This document shows positions 44,650 to 52,549 of a stretch of 64,000 nt of DNA, one piece after another. How positions within the stretch are numbered: position 1 is the first letter of the stretch; every line of letters starts with the position of its first letter. The DNA lies in assembly GCF_030815085.1 (NCBI RefSeq), contig NZ_JAUSWG010000002.1. The stretch is one strand, 5' to 3'. Under the pieces are notes generated by a model. It did no database searches and was not told where the DNA came from. It saw nothing but the letters and a program-made list of their open reading frames with translations. A program made the position numbers and the translations under genes. This stretch comes from Paraclostridium ghonii (GTDB lineage: Bacteria > Bacillota > Clostridia > Peptostreptococcales > Peptostreptococcaceae).

Positions 44650-45462
44650 TTATTGTTTAAGCTTTATATCTTTTGGTAATTCATAACCTATTTCGCATAT
44701 ATCATTGTATAAATGATATTGTTTGACTCCTTTAGTTTTCATATTAATTTCCTTGCGATTAACGGATGATTTTTGCATAATTTTGTCACCTTTTTTGTAA
44801 TACACTACATCTTCATTAAATATTTCATATTTAGAGTAATGATTTTGATTACATAAAAGCTTTCCGTATATATATTCGTTATCAAACGAAATTTCAATTT
44901 GAAAATCTTTATCTGTATTATTTTTAATTTTTAAATCTTTCCATCCTTCTGCAATAGTTGCGTCTATTCCTTTTACTGCCTCTGGTGAGCTTGGGAATGT
45001 ACTTACTGTATGCCCATGCCTCTCAATAATTGTCAATGGACTATGAAGAAAAACTTCAAATATTAAGTTACTTAACTGACATAATCCCCCTCCATATAAA
45101 GCAACAATATTTCCATTAACTAATATTAATCCATCTTTATACGGTATGTTTTTGTCTGCATGTTGTATAAGTTTCCATAAAGAGAAAGTTTCATTAGGTC
45201 TAATTACTACTCCACTTATTTTTTTAGATGCTAGTTTCAAGTTATATATCTTATTTTCTTGATAAACAATATCAAATCCACTATTTTCGTTAATCATTTT
45301 TGATTTTGTTTCATAAATTTTATGTGGTAATAATTTTTCCTCTATATGCTTTGCATATTGATTTTTATCAATTTTCATCTTTAAGTAAAAGCATATTTTT
45401 CGTTGTTTTTTTCTTAAGGGTAACAAAAATGGAAATATTTCTGTTATTCTTTTTTTTGCCAT
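44650..45462 (-). CDS. vanW: VanW family protein
   Basis: This 270-residue protein starts with RITEIFPFLLPLRKKQRKICFYLKM, the VanW opening. It carries the VanW-domain core SGVVIRPNETFSLWKLI, YKDGLILVNG and ALYGGGLCQLSNLIFEVFLHSPL, followed by RHGHTVSTFP. The function of VanW is unknown; it occurs in vanB and vanG clusters and as a peptidoglycan-linked domain elsewhere. The start lies two bases after the vanG stop, so the two are translationally coupled. Confidence 0.92.
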   Translation of the reverse strand: MAKKRITEIFPFLLPLRKKQRKICFYLKMKIDKNQYAKHIEEKLLPHKIYETKSKMINENSGFDIVYQENKIYNLKLASKKISGVVIRPNETFSLWKLIQHADKNIPYKDGLILVNGNIVALYGGGLCQLSNLIFEVFLHSPLTIIERHGHTVSTFPSSPEAVKGIDATIAEGWKDLKIKNNTDKDFQIEISFDNEYIYGKLLCNQNHYSKYEIFNEDVVYYKKGDKIMQKSSVNRKEINMKTKGVKQYHLYNDICEIGYELPKDIKLKQ

Positions 45463-45464
45463 AA

Positions 45465-46523
45465 CTATTTCCTCTCTGCTAAAGATTCTTCTATTAATTT
45501 ATCTATTAATTTTGTAAAATCTAATCCTATTAAATTCATCATTTTTGGATACCTACTGCCGTCAGTAAATCCTGGTAGTGTATTTACTTCATTTAAGAAA
45601 ATATCTCCTTTTTTATCTATAAACATATCAACTCTTGCCATACCCTCACAAGAAAGTAATTTGTATATTTTTATAGCTGTATTTTTTACTTCCTCAGCTT
45701 TAGAACTATCTATTCTTGCTGGAGCATGAATTTTCGAAACTTCTGAAGCGTATTTTGTTTCAAAATCAAAGAATCCTGTTGATAGTTCTACCTCATCAAC
45801 TTCTCCAACTATAAGATTATCTTTACTTCCAAGTATTGCACACCCTACTTCAAAACCATCTATAGATTCTTCAATCAATACCTTGTCATCTTGCATAAAT
45901 GCATTATCTATAGCATTGTTTAAATCTTTAAAGTTGGATATTCTAGTAATTCCTATAGATGACCCTGATTTTGCAGGTTTAACATAGATAGGAAAGTTCA
46001 TATCTTTTTCCTTTATCTTATTTACTACATTATCTTTTTTATCATATATTATTATAGACTTTGCAACTTTTACACCTGCTTTACCCACTATACTATGTGC
46101 TATTGCTTTATCCATACAAACTGCTGATGATAATGTCTTGCATCCTACAAATGGTATTCCTGAAAGTTCTAATAATCCTTGAAGGGTACCATCTTCTCCA
46201 TACTTTCCATGTAATACTGGGAATACTACATCTACAGGGATTACCTTAGCTTTTGAATCAGTAATTTCTATAAATCCTTTATTGCTTTTACATGGCGATA
46301 TAAAAGCTTGTTTACAACTTTCATGTTTATACCATGTGTTATTTCTTATATTTTCTGTTGTTGAATCATACTTAAACCATTTTCCATCAATTGTAATTCC
46401 TAGAGTTAAAACATTATATTTATTTCTATCAATGCTATCAATTACAGCTGATGCTGATTTAAGAGAAACCTCATATTCATTTGATTCTCCTCCGAATATT
46501 ATCAATATATTTTTTTTATTCAT
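45465..46523 (-). CDS. vanG: D-alanine:D-serine ligase, VanG type
   Basis: This 352-residue ATP-grasp ligase starts IFGGESNEYEVSLKSASAV, essentially the enterococcal VanG N-terminus. It has FPVLHGKYGEDGTLQGLLEL, the ATP-binding KPAKSGSSIGIT and the metal site LNEVNTLPGFT. Residues Asp243, Phe252 and Arg324 are present at exactly the VanG numbering positions that I recall as D-Ser-specificity determinants. The last lies in DGSRYPKM, where Ddl enzymes usually differ. The product D-Ala-D-Ser lowers vancomycin affinity. It is the first gene of vanG-vanW-racemase-vanXY, with a tandem-box promoter at 46597-46644. Confidence 0.88.
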   Translation of the reverse strand: MNKKNILIIFGGESNEYEVSLKSASAVIDSIDRNKYNVLTLGITIDGKWFKYDSTTENIRNNTWYKHESCKQAFISPCKSNKGFIEITDSKAKVIPVDVVFPVLHGKYGEDGTLQGLLELSGIPFVGCKTLSSAVCMDKAIAHSIVGKAGVKVAKSIIIYDKKDNVVNKIKEKDMNFPIYVKPAKSGSSIGITRISNFKDLNNAIDNAFMQDDKVLIEESIDGFEVGCAILGSKDNLIVGEVDEVELSTGFFDFETKYASEVSKIHAPARIDSSKAEEVKNTAIKIYKLLSCEGMARVDMFIDKKGDIFLNEVNTLPGFTDGSRYPKMMNLIGLDFTKLIDKLIEESLAERK

Positions 46524-46596
46524 TTGCTTAATCTCCTTAATATATATAGTTTTATGTGTTTCTAATTTTGGTGATTTATTTTATATATTAACTATA

Positions 46597-46644
46597 AAAT
46601 ATAAACTTTAAGAACTTTTTAAATAAATCTTAAGTATTCTTAAG
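46597..46644 (-). promoter_or_regulatory. vanG promoter with putative VanR tandem boxes
   Basis: On the minus strand, CTTAAGAATA-CTTAAGATTT (10-bp period direct repeat) is followed at fixed distance by AAAGTTTATATTT, a -10-like element. The same arrangement, with the same base count from box to -10, occurs before the C39 peptidase (48509-48557). OmpR-type regulators bind such tandem repeats beside the -35 region. Confidence 0.65.
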
Positions 46645-46743
46645 TTATAATAAAATATATTTAATTATAGTTAAAACCCTCTACTATCAAGCCTTAACAC
46701 AATTTTATAGTCAACTTACTAAACATTTTTGAAATACATAGAA

Positions 46744-46775
46744 AAAGGCTATTGGAATATTCCAATAGCCTTTAT
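46744..46775 (-). terminator. Terminator of vanR
   Basis: Perfect palindrome AAAGGCTATTGGAAT and complement, followed by TTTTT on the minus strand. It separates vanR transcription from the vanG promoter. Confidence 0.85.
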
Positions 46776-46795
46776 TACTTTATAAATATCAATAT

Positions 46796-47488
46796 TTATT
46801 TTTCAATTTTATACCCTACTCCCCACACAGTGTGAATTACTTTATTTCCTTCCATATAATTTTCTAACTTCTCCCTAATTCTGCTCATATGAACCATAAC
46901 TGTATTATTAGATTGATAATAAGTTTCTTTCCACACCTTTTTAAATATTTCCTCTGTACTAAATACTTTCCCTCTATTGCTAGCTAATAAGTATAAAATA
47001 TCAAATTCTCTAGATGTTAGGGGTATCTCTTTATCTTCAACTCTAACTTCATGATTAGTTTTATCTATAGCTAATATCCCAATATTAATGATTTCACTAT
47101 TACTATTATTTATATCGTTAAAGTAATACGTTCTTCTTAAAAGAGCTTTTACTCTAACTGATAACTCTAGTGGATTAAATGGCTTAGTTAAATAATCATC
47201 TGCTCCAGTCATAATCCCCTGTATTTTATCCATATCCTCAGATTTCGCACTTAACATAAGTATTGGAATATTTAACTTCTCTCTAACTTTTTTACATACT
47301 TCTAGTCCATCTATTTTAGGCATCATTATATCTAATACTATGAGATTAATTTTTTCTTTTTCTAATATATCAAGTGCTTCTTCACCATTACTTGCTTTTA
47401 TAACTTTATATCCTTCATTTTTAAGATATATTTCTATAAGGTCTCTTATTTCTTTTTCGTCATCCACAATAAGAATTGAATTACTCAC
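46796..47488 (-). CDS. vanR: Response regulator, VanR-like (OmpR family)
   Basis: About 230 residues from the GTG at 47488, which has AAGGAGTGG ten bases upstream. An ATG at 47512 would read through that site. The receiver domain has ILIVDDEKE (acidic pocket), VLDIMMPKIDG (phospho-Asp), MLSAKSED and TKPF. The winged-helix output domain includes PLTSREFDILYLLA and SNNTVMVHMSRIREKLE, close to VanR_G-type sequences. It is predicted to activate the vanG promoter and probably the upstream C39-peptidase promoter, which would also read into vanR itself. Confidence 0.85.
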   Translation of the reverse strand: MSNSILIVDDEKEIRDLIEIYLKNEGYKVIKASNGEEALDILEKEKINLIVLDIMMPKIDGLEVCKKVREKLNIPILMLSAKSEDMDKIQGIMTGADDYLTKPFNPLELSVRVKALLRRTYYFNDINNSNSEIINIGILAIDKTNHEVRVEDKEIPLTSREFDILYLLASNRGKVFSTEEIFKKVWKETYYQSNNTVMVHMSRIREKLENYMEGNKVIHTVWGVGYKIEK

Positions 47489-47608
47489 TTTTATACCACT
47501 CCTTACTTTCATGTATTGTCTATATCATTTTCCATATTATACTATATATAGGTGAGTACAGGAACTTATAATAACATTTTATTATAAATTATATAAAATT
47601 ATATAAAT

Positions 47609-48457
47609 TTATATAACGGTAAAAGTCCATAAATTTTTAGCCTCTTTCATAAATACATCTATATCCCAAGTTTTAGAACTTTTCTCAATACTATTAGGGT
47701 CATTTACTATTATTTTGTTATTATCAACTCCAGTTAATACCATAAAATGTCCTTTAGTAGTAAATTCACCTGGCCCCATGCTAACTATAATAGGTTGTCC
47801 CTTTTTAAGAGTAGATATAATAACGTCTTTATCTAAAGGAAGTTCTTTTCCATTCAATCCAAAATGTTGTGCTCCATTAGTCATAAGACTCCACTTAGTT
47901 CCAACTCTATCATCTAAATATCCATTTTTATAACTAAAGTCTGCTACCATCTTAGGATTAAATTTCGTATTTCCAGTAAGTCCTACTGCAACCATCGAAA
48001 GAGAAGTAGGTCCACAACCATTTGTAGCCATAAAACTAGATCCATATTTATTATACCCCCATCTTTTATCCCATTGTATAAATAGTGGTATTTCTCCTTT
48101 TTTATAGTCTTTTTCAATAGAAATGTTTTTTTCCTTCCTAGCCTTGCTATTATAAATATAGTCTGAAACAAAATCTATTGCTTCTTCATTTGTAGAGGCC
48201 AGTTCTAAAAGCTCTTTAGGATATAAATCTATGTTATTTAAAATCAGTTCAATTTTAGGATTTTCTCCATACTTTTGATGTAGATTTTTTATTATATCAC
48301 CTTTTAAATTATCTTCTCCATTTTCTTTCATATCTATAAAAACTATACACATTATAGATAATATAATGAAAACTAAAGATATATATTTAATCTTTTTCTT
48401 AGTCATGTTTTTGTTATCTTTTATTTTATTATTTGTATATACTTCGGCTTTAATCAT
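47609..48457 (-). CDS. C39-like (papain-fold) peptidase, membrane-anchored, VanR-linked
   Basis: This 282-residue protein has one N-terminal membrane helix (about residues 24-42). The extracellular part ends in a Peptidase_C39_2 domain with the Cys in TNGCGPTSLSMVAVG, the His in TTKGHFMVLTGVD and the Asp in IIVNDPNS. WDKRWGYNKYG before the Cys is the usual Trp-Asp-x-x-W lead-in. Such enzymes cleave peptides at the cell surface, possibly in peptidoglycan. It lies directly upstream of vanR with no evident terminator between, and its promoter copies the vanG promoter layout. AAAGGAGACTAATTAA precedes the start. Confidence 0.82.
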   Translation of the reverse strand: MIKAEVYTNNKIKDNKNMTKKKIKYISLVFIILSIMCIVFIDMKENGEDNLKGDIIKNLHQKYGENPKIELILNNIDLYPKELLELASTNEEAIDFVSDYIYNSKARKEKNISIEKDYKKGEIPLFIQWDKRWGYNKYGSSFMATNGCGPTSLSMVAVGLTGNTKFNPKMVADFSYKNGYLDDRVGTKWSLMTNGAQHFGLNGKELPLDKDVIISTLKKGQPIIVSMGPGEFTTKGHFMVLTGVDNNKIIVNDPNSIEKSSKTWDIDVFMKEAKNLWTFTVI

Positions 48458-48508
48458 TTAATTAGTCTCCTTTCATGCTTAATTATTAATTTTAATAATT
48501 TTAATATT

Positions 48509-48557
48509 AAAGTATAAACTTTAAATAAACATTACCTAATTCTTACGAATTCTTAAG
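48509..48557 (-). promoter_or_regulatory. C39-peptidase promoter with putative VanR tandem boxes
   Basis: Minus strand: CTTAAGAATT-CGTAAGAATT (10-bp direct repeat), then TTTAAAGTTTATACTTT about 30 bases on. The box-to-(-10) spacing equals that of the vanG promoter. The second box, CGTAAGAATT, also resembles the TCGTANGAAAnT site reported for VanR_B. Confidence 0.65.
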
Positions 48558-48618
48558 TTTATATATAAATCTACCACTTTACAATTAATTTAAAACATCT
48601 CATTCATTTGTAAAAATA

Positions 48619-48688
48619 TAAAAGGTCTTCTTAATCAATACTCCTCAAATCATGTAAATTTGAGAGTACTAATAAAGAAGACCTTTAT
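48619..48688 (-). terminator. Terminator of moaA
   Basis: A long multi-part hairpin: AAAGGTCTTCTT/AAGAAGACCTTT outer arms and CTCAAAT/ATTTGAG inner arms, with a T-tail on the minus strand. Confidence 0.8.
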
Positions 48689-48773
48689 TTAGTAGTATAT
48701 AAAATTAACTTCATTATAACTATTTTTACAAATAATGCAAAATTTATTTTACAGATTCTTTATTTTATAATTT

Positions 48774-49730
48774 TTATCCACCTATTTGGTTCATATTTCT
48801 ATGTGTATCGCTTTTTTTTCTTTCTATTAAATTATGTTTTTCTGGCTTTTCATATATATAATTTTGTATTGCACTACAAAACTTATCCTCATTGTTTAAG
48901 TACTTAGTGATATCTAACTCTTCATTAGAATGTAGACATAGCTTTATTTTGCCATTAGATGTCATTCTTATTCTATTGCATTCACTGCAAAATGAACAAC
49001 TCATAGGTGTAATTATTCCTACTTTACCTTTTGATCCTTCAATCTTATAATAAGATGCCACACTTTTTTCTTCATTGTTTACAGGTTTTAATTTTTCTAT
49101 TTTATTTAAAGCTTCCTTTAAGTTTATATATCCTTTTTCAAACATTTTCAAACCTTCTCCTAGTGGCATTAATTCTATAAATCTAACATCTACCTTTTTA
49201 TGTCTTGTTAAGTTTATAAAATCGTTAAGTTCATCATCGTTTAATCCTTTTATTAATACGCAATTTATTTTTACTTTTATACCTATATCTATACACTTAT
49301 CAACTGCTTTTAATACTTCTTTTAAACTTCCACCTCTAGTTATTCTTTTGTATTTATCTTCATCTAATGAATCTATACTTATATTAACTTTTTTTAATCC
49401 ATTTTCTTTTAATTTATCTATTTTTTCATAAAGTCCGATTGCATTTGTTGTTATACATATATCATCAATATCACAATCTTCTTTTGTATACTTTATAAGA
49501 TCATCTAATTTATCATATATAAGTGGTTCTCCACCTGTAAATCTTACTTTTTTTATTCCTATCTTTGAAAATCCTTTAACTATAAATTTGTAATCTTCAA
49601 AACTTAATATATCATTTATATGATCATTAGAATCTACCTTCTTAGGCATACAGTAAACACAATTTAAATTACATTTATCCGTTAAGGAAATCCTTAGGTA
49701 GTCTATCTCTCTATTATACTTGTCTATCAT
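48774..49730 (-). CDS. moaA: GTP 3',8-cyclase MoaA (molybdenum cofactor biosynthesis)
   Basis: About 318 residues from the ATG at 49730, which has GGAGTG upstream and overlaps the moaB end. A longer reading to 49751 is possible. This is a radical-SAM enzyme with CNLNCVYC near the start, the GTP-side FeS cysteines in MSCSFCSECNRIR...KLCL, and the C-terminal double glycine (MNQIGG). It converts GTP to the first cyclic intermediate of molybdopterin. The pair with moaB supplies cofactor for the hydroxylase genes elsewhere in the window. Confidence 0.95.
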   Translation of the reverse strand: MIDKYNREIDYLRISLTDKCNLNCVYCMPKKVDSNDHINDILSFEDYKFIVKGFSKIGIKKVRFTGGEPLIYDKLDDLIKYTKEDCDIDDICITTNAIGLYEKIDKLKENGLKKVNISIDSLDEDKYKRITRGGSLKEVLKAVDKCIDIGIKVKINCVLIKGLNDDELNDFINLTRHKKVDVRFIELMPLGEGLKMFEKGYINLKEALNKIEKLKPVNNEEKSVASYYKIEGSKGKVGIITPMSCSFCSECNRIRMTSNGKIKLCLHSNEELDITKYLNNEDKFCSAIQNYIYEKPEKHNLIERKKSDTHRNMNQIGG

Positions 49731-50214
49731 TTGCACACTCCACTGCTTCACCTTTTAATATGTCTATTCCATGACCTATAGTATCTATTACAAACTCTAT
49801 ACTTTCTATTGCTCCTTTAGGACTTCCAGGTAAATTTATTATAACTGTATTTTGTCTTATCCCACTAATACCCCTACTAAGCATTGCTCTTTTGGTTATT
49901 TCACAAGATTTCATCCTTATATATTCACTAATTCCCGGTATCTCTTTCTCAATAACTTCTTTTGTTGCCTCTGGTGTTATATCTCTTTTTGAAAATCCAG
50001 TTCCACCATTAGTTAAAATTAAATCTATGTCTGAATTACAAAGATTTATAATTTCTTTTTTTAGCTTCTCTTTATCATCAGGAATCATAGTATAGTATTT
50101 GACTTCATAATTTTCTTTATCATTTATAAAGTCAGTAAGTTTTTTTCCTGTTATATCATCTCTTTTGCCCATAGAACCTTTGTCACTTAAAGTTATTATT
50201 GCAACATTAAACAT
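49714..50214 (-). CDS. moaB: Molybdopterin adenylyltransferase, MoaB/MogA family
   Basis: About 166 residues from the ATG at 50214 behind AGAGGTG. The extension to 50250 would translate that site. It has NVAIITLSDKGSMGKRDDITG, LILTNGGTGFSKRDITPEATKEV and LPGSPKGAIESIEFV, the standard MogA/MoaB motifs for binding and adenylylating molybdopterin. It precedes moaA with a 17-base overlap, so the two are co-translated. moaC, moaD/E and moeA are not in the window. Confidence 0.93.
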   Translation of the reverse strand: MFNVAIITLSDKGSMGKRDDITGKKLTDFINDKENYEVKYYTMIPDDKEKLKKEIINLCNSDIDLILTNGGTGFSKRDITPEATKEVIEKEIPGISEYIRMKSCEITKRAMLSRGISGIRQNTVIINLPGSPKGAIESIEFVIDTIGHGIDILKGEAVECANDRQV

Positions 50215-50296
50215 ATAATCACCTCTTTTAAGTCTCTTTTGTCTATACATAATTTTATCATATATCTTTTATGTTAGATAGTAACCTGTTTAATAT

Positions 50297-50338
50297 AAAA
50301 AAGCATTTACATAAAAATTTATGTAAATGCTTTTTTTT
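50297..50338 (-). terminator. Terminator of the LD-carboxypeptidase gene
   Basis: AAAAAGCATTTACATAAA and complement, perfect hairpin overlapping the stop. Confidence 0.85.
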
Positions 50339-51266
50339 AACTATTTAAAATTATACTTTTATTCGTTGCGTCCAATTTACAATTTACGCCTAATGGAATA
50401 CTTATCATAGGGTTACAATGCCCTGATTGTAAATTATATACGCATGGTTTATTATAATCTTTAATTGTATCTAGTAATAAATCATATAACTCATAGTCAT
50501 CATCATCTTCTTTGTTGCAGTCTTTAAAATCCCCAAATATAATTCCTATACAATCTTCAAACTTTCCACCTAACTCTAATTGTTTTAACATCCTATCTAT
50601 TTTATATGTTGGTTCTCCTACCTCTTCTATAAATAAAATTTTACCTTTAGTATCAATTTCATATTTAGTTCCCATAGCACTTGTTATTAATGATAAATTC
50701 CCACCTGTTATTATACCCTCTGCAATCCCACCTACAAGTGTATAAAGTTCCTCTTCTGGTGGATTTTCAATATTTAAACTTTCTTTCATATCAATCATAT
50801 TTTTAAAAGAATTATAAGTAAACTCATGCCAATTTGGAGATGTTGAAGCCATTATACCATGATATGTTACTAAATCACAAATTTGATTAAATGCTATATG
50901 AAGTGCAGTTATATCAGAATATCCTATAAATACTTTTGGATTTTCTTTTATAATATCATAATTTATTTTATCAAGTATTCTAGGAGTTCCATATCCACCT
51001 CTAAGACATAATATTCCATCTACATCTTTATCCTTAAACATATCTTCTATATCTTTCACTCTTTTATCATCATCTCCTGCTAGATACCCCTTGTAACTTA
51101 AGTAACATGTATTTCCCATTTTAACTTTATAACCAAAGCTTTCTATTTTTTCTCTTATTTTATAAAGTTCATAATTTAGAGAATCTTTACTTTTTGCTTT
51201 ATATGGACTTGCTGGAGCTATTATACCTATTGTGTCACCTTTTTTTAAATTTTTTGGAAATTTCAT
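50337..51266 (-). CDS. ldcA: LD-carboxypeptidase (S66 family, LdcA/MccF-like)
   Basis: This 309-residue cytoplasmic serine peptidase opens with LKKGDTIGIIAPASP. The nucleophile Ser is in VFIGYSDITALHIAFN, the Glu in LFIEEVGEPTYKIDRML, and the His in LQSGHCNPMISIPLGV, all S66 landmarks. It removes the terminal D-Ala from recycled muropeptide tetrapeptides. It lies two bases after alr in a two-gene operon dedicated to D-amino acid and wall metabolism, next to the van-type cluster. Confidence 0.9.
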   Translation of the reverse strand: MKFPKNLKKGDTIGIIAPASPYKAKSKDSLNYELYKIREKIESFGYKVKMGNTCYLSYKGYLAGDDDKRVKDIEDMFKDKDVDGILCLRGGYGTPRILDKINYDIIKENPKVFIGYSDITALHIAFNQICDLVTYHGIMASTSPNWHEFTYNSFKNMIDMKESLNIENPPEEELYTLVGGIAEGIITGGNLSLITSAMGTKYEIDTKGKILFIEEVGEPTYKIDRMLKQLELGGKFEDCIGIIFGDFKDCNKEDDDDYELYDLLLDTIKDYNKPCVYNLQSGHCNPMISIPLGVNCKLDATNKSIILNS

Positions 51267-51268
51267 AT

Positions 51269-52408
51269 TTAATTTTCCCCCAATATATAATTTATTTTTT
51301 TTAATACTTTATTATTTTTTAAATATATTCTATCTACTCTTCTTGATGGTAATGTAAGTATCTCATTTCTATTTGTACCACATAAATTAGCAACCTCTAA
51401 AAGACTTGGTCCATTTTTCCCATAAAAAATCACTTCTTTATCATAATCTTTTTCACTTATATTACTTATATCTATAATCATTTGATCCATACATATTTTA
51501 CCTATTATATTACATTTTTTATTGTTTATATACACATAGCCTTTATTTGATAAACACCTTGGTATACCATCTGCATATCCACATGGTATAATTCCTATAT
51601 TCATATCTTTATATGCTATATATGAATAATCGTAACTTATTCCTTCTCCTTTCAATACTCTTTTTACTTGTATTATTTTTGATTTAAATGTCATAGCCTC
51701 ACATAAATTCAAACTTGACTTACGGCTATTATAGCCATATATACTTGATCCTACCCTAACCATATCTAAATGAAAATTTTTGTATGCTACCATCCCTATA
51801 CTATCGCATATATGTTTTATAGGTATCTCTTTACAACTTGGTATTTTATCTAGTATTTTTTTAAATTGTTCAAATTGTTCATAGTCACATTTTTTATCTT
51901 TAAGAGCTAGATGAGTAAAAATTCCTTCTATATATATGTTTTTTAGGTTAATAATATTTTTTATATCTTCAATAGTGTTTTCATTTAATTTAAATCCCAA
52001 TCTGTTAAACCCTGTATCTATTTTTATGTGAACTTTACCTTTTATATTTTTTTGTTTACATATATAGTCTATTATATTAGCTTGTTTTAATGAAAATATA
52101 GTAACGGTTATATCGTTTTGAATGGCTATATCTAAATAATTGTCTGGAGTATATCCCATAACTAAAATAGGTAAATCTATATTGTTTTTTCTAAGTTCTA
52201 ATCCTTCACTTAGTGTCGCTACACATATATAATCTACATTATTTTTATCTATATTGTTACATACTTCAACTGCTCCATGTCCATATGCATCTGCTTTAAC
52301 TACTATTGCTAATTTTGTATTTTTTGAAATATATCTTTTTATTTCAGATATATTTTTATTTATTATATCTAAATCAATTTCTAAACAAGTATCCCTTGTC
52401 AATTTCAT
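51269..52408 (-). CDS. alr: Alanine racemase
   Basis: This 379-residue soluble fold-type-III PLP racemase has the PLP lysine in AIVVKADAYGHGAVEV, HIKIDTGFNRLGF, RVGSSIYGYN and the catalytic Tyr region in GISYDYSYIAYKDMNIG, with CMDQMIIDIS following. There is no membrane domain, unlike VanT. It makes D-Ala for the wall and for VanG; some relatives also racemise Ser. It is first in an operon with ldcA. Confidence 0.92.
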   Translation of the reverse strand: MKLTRDTCLEIDLDIINKNISEIKRYISKNTKLAIVVKADAYGHGAVEVCNNIDKNNVDYICVATLSEGLELRKNNIDLPILVMGYTPDNYLDIAIQNDITVTIFSLKQANIIDYICKQKNIKGKVHIKIDTGFNRLGFKLNENTIEDIKNIINLKNIYIEGIFTHLALKDKKCDYEQFEQFKKILDKIPSCKEIPIKHICDSIGMVAYKNFHLDMVRVGSSIYGYNSRKSSLNLCEAMTFKSKIIQVKRVLKGEGISYDYSYIAYKDMNIGIIPCGYADGIPRCLSNKGYVYINNKKCNIIGKICMDQMIIDISNISEKDYDKEVIFYGKNGPSLLEVANLCGTNRNEILTLPSRRVDRIYLKNNKVLKKINYILGEN

Positions 52409-52549
52409 AAGTTTCCTCCATTAACTTTCTTTTTATATGTATATTTCAAAATTTAAATAACTATATCTATTATATGTAGCTTACAATTATTAATAGACTT
52501 TTATATTTATAATTGTAAACCCCATATAAAAACTAGGAGGAATATTTTT

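Noticed and set aside
46282..46611. Open frame of 109 codons on the plus strand with hydrophobic C-terminus
   Set aside because: It is antisense to the vanG start and its promoter. The sense strand has strong family matches and regulatory structure.
51269..52408. Reading the alanine racemase as the missing VanT
   Set aside because: It lacks the membrane acyltransferase-like domain of VanT, is separated from the van genes by moaBA, and pairs with ldcA. It remains possible that it racemises some Ser, but nothing in the sequence shows it.
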